Positions 14,764 through 23,815 of a DNA stretch of 39,355 nt are shown piece by piece. This DNA comes from a virus: positions 1 to 39,355 of IMG/VR virus record IMGVR_UViG_3300034119_000890; one strand, given 5' to 3'. Within the stretch, counting starts at the first letter, position 1. Each line of letters starts with the position of its first letter. A program made the position numbers and the translations under genes. The notes under the pieces are model-generated. The model saw nothing but the letters and a program-made list of their open reading frames with translations. It had not been told where the DNA came from and ran no database searches.

Positions 14764-15903
14764 TTAAAGTCCAGAAATATATACTAAATTAGTATTTATA
14801 GAATTTGTGTCAGACCAACCAATAAAATTAGTTACAACAAAATTCATGTCGGCATTTTCAGTTAAATTCGGTAATGTAATATATATACTATTTTTATTTA
14901 AAATCTTATAAAAAGTTTTAGGTAAAATAAATCCTTGGACATCTGGATAGTATTCATAATTAAATGTAGTTAAATTATCGTAGAATGTTGATGAATTACT
15001 ACTTATTAATACATTTGTTGTATAATTGAAATTTTTACCCAAAATAAGAAATGAGTTTTTATTTCCTACAATAACATTAGTGTCTAATAATAAATTCGGT
15101 CCTGCTGATGTATTTAAATATAAATTTGTTATATTTGGAACACCAGATACGGATACCATTTCTGTTTCTTTACGGATATTAGTTAACGCATCATATTGTA
15201 ATCCTTCGGCAGATAATGCATTTATTTGATCATAACTTAAATCTAATTTACTAGTAGTTCTAAAATTAGATTTAACAAAATATATATTTTTAGTTAAATT
15301 ATCAGGTTCTTGAGGGAATAACCAACCTTTTATAGTAAAATTTGTATTAGCAACAAACCTAGGTTTACCTGTAGATTCAATATCTATGGGATATTCTAAA
15401 TTTATAGTTCCATCCCAAATAACTGTAGATCTTATTTCTTCTACATATTCAATACCAAATTCTTTTGGTATTTTCCAACATATAACTATATATGGATTTG
15501 AATATGGAACAAAATTTGAAATAATTTGATCCATATCACTTTGATAATTTGTTATAATGCTCATTGCAATAGATAAATCTACTGGAATTGGCATACCTAT
15601 TGCAGTGCTATTAAATCTATTTTTGTTTACTGGTGCATATAAACCATCAATTTTATTGAAAACTCTATTAACATCTCGTTGAATTGATGCAATTGAAATT
15701 GATATTACAGGAACTGTAATGTTCTGTGCTTTATTTATAATATCATAAATAACTCTTTCCTTCGGAGCATGGACATATCGAACTTTAATTGTCTCATGCT
15801 TATTTCGATTTTTATCGTATCTACCAATAACTACATCATCCATTGCCGCTATAAATTGCGTCAATAAATCACGGATCTCAAAATGAAAAGTATTATTATG
15901 CAT
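14764..15903 (-). CDS. 15: Tail sheath stabilisation/completion protein gp15 with extra C-terminal domain
   Basis: 379 aa against 272 in T4. Residues about 1-200 follow gp15: RDLLTQFIAAMDDVVIGRYD, KVRYVHAPKERV, GMPIPVDLSIAMSIITNYQSDMDQII and a domain ending FTIKGWLFP. gp15 forms the hexameric ring at the top of the tail that locks the sheath and meets the neck. The remaining about 150 residues are beta-rich (FLILGKNFNYTTNVLISSNS) with an Ig/IPT-like strand pattern absent from T4 gp15. A weaker CTAAATAC lies 9 nt before the ATG (15913-15920), outside the usual spacing. Confidence 0.8.
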   Translation of the reverse strand: MHNNTFHFEIRDLLTQFIAAMDDVVIGRYDKNRNKHETIKVRYVHAPKERVIYDIINKAQNITVPVISISIASIQRDVNRVFNKIDGLYAPVNKNRFNSTAIGMPIPVDLSIAMSIITNYQSDMDQIISNFVPYSNPYIVICWKIPKEFGIEYVEEIRSTVIWDGTINLEYPIDIESTGKPRFVANTNFTIKGWLFPQEPDNLTKNIYFVKSNFRTTSKLDLSYDQINALSAEGLQYDALTNIRKETEMVSVSGVPNITNLYLNTSAGPNLLLDTNVIVGNKNSFLILGKNFNYTTNVLISSNSSTFYDNLTTFNYEYYPDVQGFILPKTFYKILNKNSIYITLPNLTENADMNFVVTNFIGWSDTNSINTNLVYISGL

Positions 15904-15940
15904 GTTACTCTAGTATTTAGTAATACTGAGTAACTTCATA

Positions 15941-17566
15941 TTACATAAATCTTGTTAAGAAATATTTGGGAAGTTTTTTTGAATTTCTAATAACAGCTTC
16001 CGAAATGTTACCATCTAAAACATATGTAACGCATTTATCATTTTTAGTTCTAACACCTCTTCCACATGCTTGAATTAAATTATTAAGCATTTTATTAACA
16101 TACCAATCTCTGTCTTCCTTAAAAAGTCTTTTGATACGTTCATCGTGTAATGGCATATAAGCAGCTTTGGTCACTATTTGAAATCTAGCCAAATCTTCTT
16201 TTAAATCCACACCATAAGCCATAGAAGGACTCACCAATATAGTTGGTTCAGAACTTTCTATATGCATTTTAAGAATTTTTTCGTTATCAGCACCATCTAA
16301 ACGAAATATAAATCTAGGATCATCAATGTTATCTCTAAGATATTGAGTTATTTCATTAGTATGTGTATGAATAATACCTTTTACATTTTTATGTGTATTA
16401 CAAATCTTTAATACGGTATCTTTAATATAAGGTAACTTTTCCCTCAAATTTTTATGATTTAATTTGACATGGTTACTAACATATATCGGGGCATTCTTTG
16501 GATCAAATGTAGAATCCACTTCAATATATTTGAAATTTTTAATACCTAATGTTTTGGCAAAATTTTCTGGATCAATAATAGTTGCAGACATTAATAAATT
16601 TTTATCACCAAAATCAAATATATGTTTTGCTAAATTATCAACTTTAAGAGGTTTTAAAGTTACACCCTCTAAATTATATTCGATAACATATTCACATTCT
16701 TTCCACGATTCTAATGTTGATCGCATTTGTCTCAACATATTATTAAATAATTTATACCTTTGGATTTCCGAATCTAAATTATCTTTCTTTTTCTTTCTCA
16801 TAATGATCTTTTTGAGATCATCAATTTCATCACCAAGTTTAAGTACTAAAGTATCTAACCAAATCTTAAACTTTTGATAATTCTCAACAGGAACATCCTT
16901 CGGGAGGAATCCTAATCGTTTTAATAGTTTGTACGGAAGAAACCTACTAAACATTTTAACCAATTCTTCTTCAACTTCAGATGCTTCATCACAAATAATA
17001 TATTCCCTTCTCCTTACATGTTCTGGTAAAGACAAATACATACTATAGTTCAAAACACCAAATTTATTAGTTAATAAATCTCGTCTAGCATTATAATATT
17101 CACAAGTAGAATTTAAAATACACTTCTCCTTTAAACCATTCGTAAAAACACAAGGAGCAACATCTACATCATATTTCGGATCTACTTTACACAAATAATT
17201 ACATTTACCCTTTAAAGCTTTTGAATCATCAAATAATGATGTATATTGATCTTGCAAACTTTTAGTGATAGTTAATGCGAAAACACCGAAAGTTTTTTCA
17301 TTTAAACAGTCTTCCTTTTTTAAGAAATCTCCATAACTGTCTAATTTAAAAGCGTTATTAGAATCAATTAAATCTTTAAACTTTTGTGTTACTTCACTAG
17401 AAACATTAGCTAATGTTTTAGATAAAAATGATTTACCACTACCAGTAGGTGCACAACAAATTACAAATTTATATCCTTGATCAAAAGCTTCATCGATTTG
17501 ATTCAACAAATCAATCTGTTGTTGTTGTGGTGTGAATTCTTTCGGAAAATAGTCTAGTAATGCCAT
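15941..17566 (-). CDS. XPD/DinG-family superfamily 2 helicase with Fe-S-type cysteines
   Basis: 541 aa. Walker A APTGSGKS (39-46), Walker B/DEAH-like box DEAS (193-196), and the C-terminal motif VI QACGRGVR (about 507-514). Between motifs I and II are Cys122, Cys126, Cys139, Cys149 and Cys155 followed by a helix (YYNARRDLL). This placement matches the 4Fe-4S domain of XPD/DinG helicases, which unwind DNA 5' to 3' and resolve R-loops or repair intermediates. It differs clearly from the UvsW helicase at 37775. DEAS in place of DEAH is a small deviation. No promoter box precedes it, and it is followed downstream by gp15. Confidence 0.85.
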   Translation of the reverse strand: MALLDYFPKEFTPQQQQIDLLNQIDEAFDQGYKFVICCAPTGSGKSFLSKTLANVSSEVTQKFKDLIDSNNAFKLDSYGDFLKKEDCLNEKTFGVFALTITKSLQDQYTSLFDDSKALKGKCNYLCKVDPKYDVDVAPCVFTNGLKEKCILNSTCEYYNARRDLLTNKFGVLNYSMYLSLPEHVRRREYIICDEASEVEEELVKMFSRFLPYKLLKRLGFLPKDVPVENYQKFKIWLDTLVLKLGDEIDDLKKIIMRKKKKDNLDSEIQRYKLFNNMLRQMRSTLESWKECEYVIEYNLEGVTLKPLKVDNLAKHIFDFGDKNLLMSATIIDPENFAKTLGIKNFKYIEVDSTFDPKNAPIYVSNHVKLNHKNLREKLPYIKDTVLKICNTHKNVKGIIHTHTNEITQYLRDNIDDPRFIFRLDGADNEKILKMHIESSEPTILVSPSMAYGVDLKEDLARFQIVTKAAYMPLHDERIKRLFKEDRDWYVNKMLNNLIQACGRGVRTKNDKCVTYVLDGNISEAVIRNSKKLPKYFLTRFM

Positions 17567-17578
17567 CCAAGCACTTTA

Positions 17579-17935
17579 CTAGGAAACAACAGACAGATCA
17601 AGAGCATTCTTTTCGAATATGACGATTTTTTGATTATAGAATCTAGATGCAGATTTTTGATTTAAAGAAATTAATCTATAATATAATTCAGAATCAGATT
17701 TAGAAATTGCGCTTAACGAATAATTTAAAACGAAATATCCGTTTTCAGATTCAACTGAATACGGATATGGTATTTCAAATTTCTTTTGTTCTTGATTAGA
17801 ATTCTTAAGATAAAGCATTATATAATAATCATTCTTCTTATACAATAATAAATTTCCTTCTTTTATAACTTTTTTATCTAAAGAAAAAACTACATTTCGT
17901 TGAAGGAAATATTTAAATAAATCATCTACCACCAT
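17579..17935 (-). CDS. Unrecognised small protein
   Basis: 118 aa, no known family. The composition is Tyr, Ser, Lys and Leu rich with an alternating beta pattern (GNLLLYKKNDYYIMLYL). It lies between the DUF2693-like gene (33 nt upstream) and the XPD-like helicase (12 nt downstream), so it may be co-transcribed with the helicase. A TTAAATAC box lies 4 nt before the ATG. Confidence 0.6.
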   Translation of the reverse strand: MVVDDLFKYFLQRNVVFSLDKKVIKEGNLLLYKKNDYYIMLYLKNSNQEQKKFEIPYPYSVESENGYFVLNYSLSAISKSDSELYYRLISLNQKSASRFYNQKIVIFEKNALDLSVVS

Positions 17936-17939
17936 TAAC

Positions 17940-17947
17940 GTATTTAA
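17940..17947 (-). promoter_or_regulatory. Late-promoter-like box before the 118-aa gene
   Basis: TTAAATAC on the minus strand, 4 nt before the ATG at 17935. Confidence 0.4.
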
Positions 17948-17968
17948 AATGATTTATAAAATTATCAA

Positions 17969-18415
17969 CTACCAAATAGACATCCAACCTAATTTTTCTT
18001 GTGGTGTCATAAGATAAAATGTTTTATTAAATAATTCGATCCAAAACATATATCTCTCTTGTTTTGTTATTACGGGATAAACATAATTCATATAACATTC
18101 ATCCATATTAATCATCCTAAATCCCATACTCATTATATCCCAAGCACAAATCAAATTATATTTCTTAGGATCATATGGTGGTGCTTGTGTTGGTGGACGG
18201 TAACCTACTTTCATTTTACCGTTATACGAATTTAAAAAATCTAAAGAATTCGTACACAACATTCTTCTGAATGCTTTTTTACCTTCTACTGGATGACGAC
18301 GCAATACATTAAGTATACAAACATTAGATCTTAATAAAGAATCTAATTCACGATAACCAACTAATTTATAATTATATTCAGTTCCGTATTTGTATGGTTT
18401 TATTGGTGCTGCCAC
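17969..18415 (-). CDS. Small protein with a DUF2693/WYL_2-like pattern
   Basis: 148 aa with a GTG start, chosen because an ATAAATAA box stands 4 nt upstream and no ATG is nearer. The middle (FRRMLCTNS ... NLICAWDIMSMGFRMINMDE) follows the pattern of small T4-phage DUF2693 proteins, which have a short basic beta-barrel with M-x-C-T and V-W-D-x-x-x-x-x-x-R strands. Those are thought to be SH3/Sm-like nucleic-acid-binding domains. The C-terminus is aromatic and rich in Met and Trp. The match is by eye and tentative. Confidence 0.5.
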   Translation of the reverse strand: MAAPIKPYKYGTEYNYKLVGYRELDSLLRSNVCILNVLRRHPVEGKKAFRRMLCTNSLDFLNSYNGKMKVGYRPPTQAPPYDPKKYNLICAWDIMSMGFRMINMDECYMNYVYPVITKQERYMFWIELFNKTFYLMTPQEKLGWMSIW

Positions 18416-18419
18416 TTAA

Positions 18420-18427
18420 TTATTTAT
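18420..18427 (-). promoter_or_regulatory. Late-promoter-like box before the GTG-start gene
   Basis: ATAAATAA on the minus strand, 4 nt before the GTG at 18415. It overlaps the stop codon of the GroES-like gene and decides the start. Confidence 0.5.
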
Positions 18428-18837
18428 TCTTTTTTACTAGCAATACCAAACATTCTTTGTTCGTTTAAAAACATACCATTTTTAATGGTACCATATCCTT
18501 CAATTTCCATGTTAGAAACTGTAACACCTTTATCATTTGGAAAAATTACGATATCATCCTTTTTACAATAAGCTACATTAGGACCAGTCAAAACAACTTT
18601 AGCTTTTCTCCATGCTTTTGTATTCGCATTTGTAGGTACAAATATACCATTTCGCATAATAGCTGCACCTTGAGAATCTGCAACCTCATCAACAAATTCT
18701 ACCAACACAATATCATCAAATACAAATGATAATTTATAATCATCTAATCCAAAAAATCCTTCGCTATTTGCATCCAAGTCAATCATACCTTTTTTATGCT
18801 TGACGTTGTCCATGTGTGAGGGTAATTCAATTGCCAT
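18424..18837 (-). CDS. GroES/gp31-like co-chaperonin
   Basis: 137 aa. The GroES pattern is visible from about residue 35: DDIVLVEF, a mobile-loop region (DEVADSQGAAIMRNGIFVP), then KAKVVLTGPNVAYCKKDDIVIFPNDKG and an end of short strands. T4 gp31 replaces GroES so that host GroEL can fold the large capsid protein gp23; the same job is likely here. The frame is open to a TTG at 18870, overlapping the upstream methyltransferase stop, but ATG 18837 (MAIELPSH) gives the natural start. The protein has an extra N-terminal arm of about 30 residues compared with GroES. Confidence 0.8.
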   Translation of the reverse strand: MAIELPSHMDNVKHKKGMIDLDANSEGFFGLDDYKLSFVFDDIVLVEFVDEVADSQGAAIMRNGIFVPTNANTKAWRKAKVVLTGPNVAYCKKDDIVIFPNDKGVTVSNMEIEGYGTIKNGMFLNEQRMFGIASKKE

Positions 18838-18866
18838 ACTATTAATTAATTTAAATTGTAAAAAAA

Positions 18867-19499
18867 TCAATCTTTCTTTTTTAAGATAGATGTAATACTT
18901 TCTCGATTATTAGTATAATACAATTCTGTATATTCTATTCTATCATAGATAATTTTTAAGTAATCTTCATTAACATGAAAATTATCAAAACTTTCTACTT
19001 TATTAGAAAAATTAGAAATCAATTCTAATGTAGTTTTTTTAGATAAATCATTGTTATAAAAATGATGATATCCTAAACTTGTGTGCAAATCTTCTAAAAT
19101 ATAGAAACCACCTTTTTTTAATCTATGTAACATAGATACTAAAGATAATTGTTGTTGATACATAGAATGACCACCATCATCAATAATAATATCAAATTTA
19201 ACAGATGGAAATATATTATTCATAGTATTAACATCTGTTTGATCTGCTTGTTCAATAAATATTCTATCTTCTTCTAAATGTTTTAAATTTGTAATATCTA
19301 CACCGTATATTTCAGAATTTAAAAAATAATCTTTCCACATTTTTAAAGATTCTCCTTTCCAAATTCCTATCTCCAATATTTTTAGATTATTATTTCTTAT
19401 GGAAGAAAATTTATTATCATAAAATTCAGTAAATTTGTGGTCTTTTGCTTTATCAGTATTATAAAGAATTCCAATTTCTGTTAAAGATTTTTGTTCCAT
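18867..19499 (-). CDS. SAM-dependent methyltransferase (class I)
   Basis: 210 aa, Rossmann-type. Motif I is LEIGIWKGESLKMW (about 41-54), the acidic end of strand 2 is YGVDITN, and the motif IV region is FDIIIDDGGHS followed by GGFYILEDLHTS. This arrangement, with the D-D-G-x-H and E-D-x-H residues, is typical of CmcI-like methyltransferases that modify sugars or natural products. Its place just upstream of gp62 and the sugar cassette suggests a glycan O-methyltransferase. A TTAAATAA box lies 5 nt before the ATG. The substrate is not known. Confidence 0.8.
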   Translation of the reverse strand: MEQKSLTEIGILYNTDKAKDHKFTEFYDNKFSSIRNNNLKILEIGIWKGESLKMWKDYFLNSEIYGVDITNLKHLEEDRIFIEQADQTDVNTMNNIFPSVKFDIIIDDGGHSMYQQQLSLVSMLHRLKKGGFYILEDLHTSLGYHHFYNNDLSKKTTLELISNFSNKVESFDNFHVNEDYLKIIYDRIEYTELYYTNNRESITSILKKKD

Positions 19500-19504
19500 T
19501 TGGT

Positions 19505-19512
19505 TTATTTAA
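19505..19512 (-). promoter_or_regulatory. Late-promoter-like box before the methyltransferase
   Basis: TTAAATAA on the minus strand, 5 nt before the ATG at 19499, in the 17 nt gap after the gp62-like gene. Confidence 0.45.
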
Positions 19513-19516
19513 TTTT

Positions 19517-19882
19517 TTATTTTAAAAATTCAATTAATTGTTTTATTTCTCTTTGTGACAACTCCATGCAATCAGCTAATTGCTTTGTTTCTACGTCCTC
19601 TTCTTTTTTATCATTTTTTTGTTTTTTAATATATTCTATTTTACGTTTTTTTGATTTAGGAAACATATTAAAACAAAAATCATATTGATCTTGTTTTAAT
19701 GATAAAACTTCTTTGAATTGATTTGACGTTTGATTAATAATCTGAGCAAGGTCGGGAGAATACATGCTACACCAACGATTAAGCATATACAAATTGAATT
19801 GAGTTTCCCTTTCATTGATTTTATTTAGCTTTTTTTTATTAAACAAAACAGAATCTATATAATTAAAAATAGTTTCTTCCAT
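19517..19882 (-). CDS. 62: Probable clamp-loader small subunit gp62
   Basis: 121 aa. The order of short motifs follows gp62 of T4-like phages, particularly the shorter cyanophage forms: a FNLYMLNRWCSMYSPDL helix, MN-like QTSNQF, QYDFCFNMFPKSKKR and a C-terminal helix LSQREIKQLIEFL. With gp44 it loads the gp45 sliding clamp. T4 gp62 is 187 aa. No gp44 or gp45 gene is in the window. It begins 1 nt after the fucose synthase stop codon, an odd place for a replication gene. Assignment is from pattern and could be wrong. Confidence 0.55.
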   Translation of the reverse strand: MEETIFNYIDSVLFNKKKLNKINERETQFNLYMLNRWCSMYSPDLAQIINQTSNQFKEVLSLKQDQYDFCFNMFPKSKKRKIEYIKKQKNDKKEEDVETKQLADCMELSQREIKQLIEFLK

Positions 19883-19883
19883 G

Positions 19884-20792
19884 TTAAAAGTTTTTCAAAA
19901 AATCATCATAAGATATTTTCAGTCCAATGTCAAATGGTGTTTCCTCAAAATCTATTATACTTCTCAATAAATCGTTATTTAATTTTTTTCTAGGAGTTCC
20001 ATCCAATTTAGGGTCACCAGTTTTTATTATTCCTTTATAACCAACTGTTTCAGCTACTTTTTTAGCTAAATCTAAAATAGTAAATTCGTAATTAGAACCA
20101 GCATTAACCCAATCTGGAGGATTTTCTATTTCTAATAATTGTAAACAAATTTTAGCTAAATCATCGACATACAGGAATTCTCTTTTCGGTAAACCACTTC
20201 CCCATATTTCAACTTCATTTACATTATTAATTTTTGCTGTATGAAATTTATGAAACATCCCTGGTATAACATGAGAATTTTCTGGATGATAATTATCATT
20301 TAATCCATACAAATTAGTTGGCATTATAGAATGATAGATCACACCATATTGTTTTCTATAATATTGACACATTTTTAATCCTGTAATTTTAGAAATTGCG
20401 TAACCTTCATTGGTTGGTTCTAATTCCGATTGTAATAAATATTCTTCTTTAATTGGTTGTGGAGCAAATTTTGGATATATACAGGAACTTCCCAAAAATA
20501 ATAATCTCTTAACACCATGTTTATATGAACTGTTTATTAAATTAGAAGATATCATCAAATTATCATACAAAAAATCAGCAGGATAAGTTTTATTATATAA
20601 AATACCTCCAACTTTAGCAGCAGAAATAATTACAATATCAGGTTTATTAATTGATATAAACTTATCAACATCATGCTGATTCCTTAAATCAAATAATCTA
20701 TCATCTGTAATTAAGTTATAATTATTAGCAAATCTACAAATAGCAGATCCAACCATACCTTTATTTCCAGCTACAAATAATTTCTTTTTCAT
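19884..20792 (-). CDS. fcl: GDP-L-fucose synthase family epimerase/reductase (Fcl or ColC)
   Basis: 302 aa, extended short-chain dehydrogenase. N-terminal NAD(P) motif GNKGMVG (about 9-15), catalytic SSCIYP with the family Ser/Cys, YAISK (Y-x3-K) and the GDP-fucose synthase segment FLYVDDLA near the C-terminal half. Fcl converts GDP-4-keto-6-deoxymannose to GDP-L-fucose by 3,5-epimerisation and 4-reduction. The close relative ColC makes GDP-L-colitose from the 3-deoxy intermediate. The ColD-like gene two places upstream means either product is possible, and the sequence does not settle it. It follows gmd after 4 nt. Confidence 0.88.
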   Translation of the reverse strand: MKKKLFVAGNKGMVGSAICRFANNYNLITDDRLFDLRNQHDVDKFISINKPDIVIISAAKVGGILYNKTYPADFLYDNLMISSNLINSSYKHGVKRLLFLGSSCIYPKFAPQPIKEEYLLQSELEPTNEGYAISKITGLKMCQYYRKQYGVIYHSIMPTNLYGLNDNYHPENSHVIPGMFHKFHTAKINNVNEVEIWGSGLPKREFLYVDDLAKICLQLLEIENPPDWVNAGSNYEFTILDLAKKVAETVGYKGIIKTGDPKLDGTPRKKLNNDLLRSIIDFEETPFDIGLKISYDDFLKNF

Positions 20793-20796
20793 AACT

Positions 20797-21837
20797 CTAT
20801 TCTTTTTTAGCTAATTCCCAATCAGCTTTTGTCATAATTTCAACCAATTCATCAAATTTAACTTTAGGATACCAATCTAATTCTTTTTGAGCTTTTGTAG
20901 CATCTCCTAAAAGGAGATCCACTTCAGATGGTCTAAAATATTTAGAATCAACTTTTACTAAAGTTTTACCAGTTTTTACATCAACGCCGATTTCATTTTC
21001 TTGACCTTTAGAATAAAATTCTAAATCTATACCAACATATCTAAAAGACTTTTCACAAAATTCCCTAATAGTATGTGTTTCTCCTGTAGCACACACATAA
21101 TCATCTGGAGAATCTTTTTGTAAAATCCTCCACATCATATCTGTATATTCTGGAGCATAACCCCAATCACGTTTAGCATCTAAATTACCTAAATATAAAC
21201 AATCTTGTAATCCTTCTTTAATTCTTCCTACCGCTCTAGTAATTTTTCTAGATACAAAAGTTTCTCCTCGTCTAGGAGATTCGTGATTAAAAAGTATTCC
21301 GTTAGAAGCATGAATTCCATATGCTTCTCTATAATTCACAACACACCAATATCCATAGATTTTAGCAACTCCGTATGGAGATCTTGGATAAAAAGGAGTT
21401 TTTTCATTTTGTGGTATTTCTTGAACTTTACCATATAATTCAGAAGTTGAAGCTTGATAAAATCTAGTTTTATCTTTTAATCCAACTTCTTTAATAGCAT
21501 CTAAAAATCTTAAAGTACCAATAGCATCAACTTGTGCTGTATATTCTGGTATATCAAATGATACTTTTACATGACTCTGTGCTGCTAAATTATAAATTTC
21601 ATCTGGTGTTATTTTTTCTAGTAATCTATTAATATTACTAGAATCTGTGACATCACCATAATGTAATTTAAATGTTTCTTTAAAAGTTTCATTATTGAAA
21701 ATATGATCTATCCTAGATGTATTAAATGAAGATGAACGTCTAATTATTCCATGAACTTCATAACCTTTTTCCAAAAGTTGTTCAGCTAAATACGAACCAT
21801 CTTGTCCTGTTATACCTGTTATAAGAGCTTTTTTCAT
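20797..21837 (-). CDS. gmd: GDP-mannose 4,6-dehydratase
   Basis: 346 aa, typical family length. Signature N-terminus [16 protein letters not shown] with the NADP glycine motif, then [18 protein letters not shown], catalytic STSELYGK, and YGVAK carrying the active-site Tyr and Lys. [10 protein letters not shown] and the GDP-binding [11 protein letters not shown] are intact. It makes GDP-4-keto-6-deoxy-D-mannose, the shared substrate for GDP-fucose and GDP-colitose or perosamine branches. It overlaps the ColD-like gene by 4 nt, so the two are translationally coupled. All catalytic residues look functional. Confidence 0.97.
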   Translation of the reverse strand: MKKALITGITGQDGSYLAEQLLEKGYEVHGIIRRSSSFNTSRIDHIFNNETFKETFKLHYGDVTDSSNINRLLEKITPDEIYNLAAQSHVKVSFDIPEYTAQVDAIGTLRFLDAIKEVGLKDKTRFYQASTSELYGKVQEIPQNEKTPFYPRSPYGVAKIYGYWCVVNYREAYGIHASNGILFNHESPRRGETFVSRKITRAVGRIKEGLQDCLYLGNLDAKRDWGYAPEYTDMMWRILQKDSPDDYVCATGETHTIREFCEKSFRYVGIDLEFYSKGQENEIGVDVKTGKTLVKVDSKYFRPSEVDLLLGDATKAQKELDWYPKVKFDELVEIMTKADWELAKKE

Positions 21838-23000
21838 GCGATTATATTATTAACTAATTTACAAATTTGTAAAACTTCTTCTTCTTCTAATTGATGATTG
21901 TTTGGTAAATATAAACCATTATAATGTACTACATCAGCAAAATCAAATTTTTCTTCACCGTATAACTCAACCCAATATGGTTGTTTACCAATCGACCCAC
22001 AAACCAAAGGTCTAGATGCTACATTATATTCATCTAATATAGATACCAATTCTTTTATTTTTGGGTGTATAATAGGATAAGCAAAATTAGAATAAAAACA
22101 ATTATCATAATCTTTAATTTTCCAAAAGTTATTTTTTATATTTTGTTGATATAACAAATAATTTCTATATCGCTTTTCAGAAAAATCATTAATTTTTTCT
22201 AATTGTTGTAATCCTATAAAAGCTTGTAAATCTGTTGATCTTAAATTAAAGGCTGGGTAATAAAAAGTGTATAATGCTCTAAAATCATTTACATTATATT
22301 TGGTTCTCAGTTCTCGTTTACTATCTTCATCCAAATCTCTATCCCAACCATGGGATCGTAAAGAAACTAAAAGTTTATATAATTCATAATCATCAGTACT
22401 AATCATTCCACCTTCTATAGTGGACATGTGATGACCATAAAAAAACGAAAAAGTACTCATCAAACCAAAATTTCCAGTCTTAATGCTATTGTATGTAGAT
22501 CCAATAGATTCACAAGAATCTTCCAATAAAATTACATCATATTTTTTACATATATCTAAAATCTCCTGCATTTTATTAGGAAAACCTAATATATGCACCA
22601 ACATAATTACAGAAGGTTTATATGCTACAACTAATTCTTCTAAATGTTTTATATCTAAACCTAATGTATCTTTATCACATTCACATAAAATTGGGTCCAT
22701 CCCAAACTGAATTGCTGGTGTTACTGTAGTTGTCCAAGATACTGCTGGTAAAATTATTTTATTATTTTTTAATTTTTTAGATTGTAATAAAGCATATATC
22801 ATTAATAAATTTGCACTAGATCCAGAATTAACATAAACTGAATATTTTTTACCCAAATATTCAGACCATTTCTTTTCAAATTCAATAGTTAAATCGGATT
22901 TGGTTAATTTAGGATTAGTTTCTAACCAACCTACTAATTTCTTAATAGTATCTAAATCTATTGTATCTCTTACTAAAGGTATGTCTAATTTGTTTATCAT
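21834..23000 (-). CDS. colD: ColD-like GDP-4-keto-6-deoxymannose 3-dehydratase
   Basis: 388 aa, PLP-dependent DegT/StrS aminotransferase fold. PLP-site segments are present: NSGSSANLL (58-66), [11 protein letters not shown] with Asp161, and [14 protein letters not shown] (185-198). In ordinary DegT enzymes the position of His190 is the Lys that forms the internal aldimine. Replacement by His is the hallmark of ColD, which removes the 3-hydroxyl of GDP-4-keto-6-deoxymannose on the way to L-colitose. The adjacent gmd provides exactly that substrate. The frame extends to 23051, but ATG 23000 ([12 protein letters not shown]) is the likely start and leaves a 20 nt gap after the upstream gene. Not an aminotransferase if the His call holds. 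Confidence 0.85.
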   Translation of the reverse strand: MINKLDIPLVRDTIDLDTIKKLVGWLETNPKLTKSDLTIEFEKKWSEYLGKKYSVYVNSGSSANLLMIYALLQSKKLKNNKIILPAVSWTTTVTPAIQFGMDPILCECDKDTLGLDIKHLEELVVAYKPSVIMLVHILGFPNKMQEILDICKKYDVILLEDSCESIGSTYNSIKTGNFGLMSTFSFFYGHHMSTIEGGMISTDDYELYKLLVSLRSHGWDRDLDEDSKRELRTKYNVNDFRALYTFYYPAFNLRSTDLQAFIGLQQLEKINDFSEKRYRNYLLYQQNIKNNFWKIKDYDNCFYSNFAYPIIHPKIKELVSILDEYNVASRPLVCGSIGKQPYWVELYGEEKFDFADVVHYNGLYLPNNHQLEEEEVLQICKLVNNIIA

Positions 23001-23020
23001 TTTAAGTTTTTGTTTTTTAT

Positions 23021-23815
23021 TTATAAATTTATATCTATTAAAGATTTCCAAAAATTTATAGTCAATAAATTTTTATTATAATTTTTAATCGTAAAAGAAT
23101 CTAATAGTTCTTGTGTTATTTCCGAAAAATCATTTACTTGCAAAATAGGCAAATCCCAAACATCATATATATAATTTTTAATTACAATAGGTATACAACC
23201 TACATATAGTGCTTCCCATGTTCTGTGACAATCTATACCATTACCAATAGGTGATAATACAAATTTATGCCCAGCCATTCTTTGTATATATTCATTAAAT
23301 GGTAAGTTATGATCATGAATATATTCTATATTATTAATTTTTAATTTATCAATTATATTAATTCTGTCTGAATTTGTTATATTCCAATTACAATAAACTT
23401 TATTTATTTTTTTAGTTTTTTCTAAAGAATTAATATTACTACCAAACCAACTGGTCATATATTGTGGTTCTAAATAACTACCTTTATGAGTTTTTAATCC
23501 TAATGGTATAGGAATTAGATTTGTATCTTTAACTGTAGGATTAATCGCAAACCATTTATTTACACATTTCGGTTTTTTATTCCATCTTTCTTGATTAATA
23601 GGATAATCACTATGGTGCGTTATTATGTTATAACTATACTTTGAATGTTTTAAATTTTCAAACAAATAATCTATAAAATCAGTTTTACAAAAAATTGTTG
23701 CATTTCTATTTAAAATTTCTGGAACAAAATATTTCCCATATGGTGGAATTATAGAATAATCACAAATATCTTCGTAATTACCAGCATTTAAAATGTTTTT
23801 AACATTAAATTCCAT
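23021..23815 (-). CDS. Exostosin-like (GT47-type) glycosyltransferase
   Basis: 264 aa. The C-terminal donor-binding segment (FVLSPIGNGIDCHRTWEALYVGCIPIVI, in parts) is typical of exostosin/GT47 and related GT-B enzymes found in phage and giant-virus sugar clusters: an Arg-Thr-Trp-Glu-Ala block followed by G-C-I-P-I-V. The N-terminal half has YSYNIITHHSDYPIN and NPTVKDTNLIPIPLGL. The acceptor and sugar are unknown. It begins directly after the methyltransferase-like gene stop and shares its strand with the whole cassette. Confidence 0.7.
   Translation of the reverse strand: MEFNVKNILNAGNYEDICDYSIIPPYGKYFVPEILNRNATIFCKTDFIDYLFENLKHSKYSYNIITHHSDYPINQERWNKKPKCVNKWFAINPTVKDTNLIPIPLGLKTHKGSYLEPQYMTSWFGSNINSLEKTKKINKVYCNWNITNSDRINIIDKLKINNIEYIHDHNLPFNEYIQRMAGHKFVLSPIGNGIDCHRTWEALYVGCIPIVIKNYIYDVWDLPILQVNDFSEITQELLDSFTIKNYNKNLLTINFWKSLIDINL

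Noticed and set aside
15737-15744. TATAAATA-like match within the gp15 gene (minus strand)
   Set aside because: It lies inside coding sequence far from any downstream start codon, as do similar matches near 26030 and 33285; AT-rich DNA gives such hits by chance.
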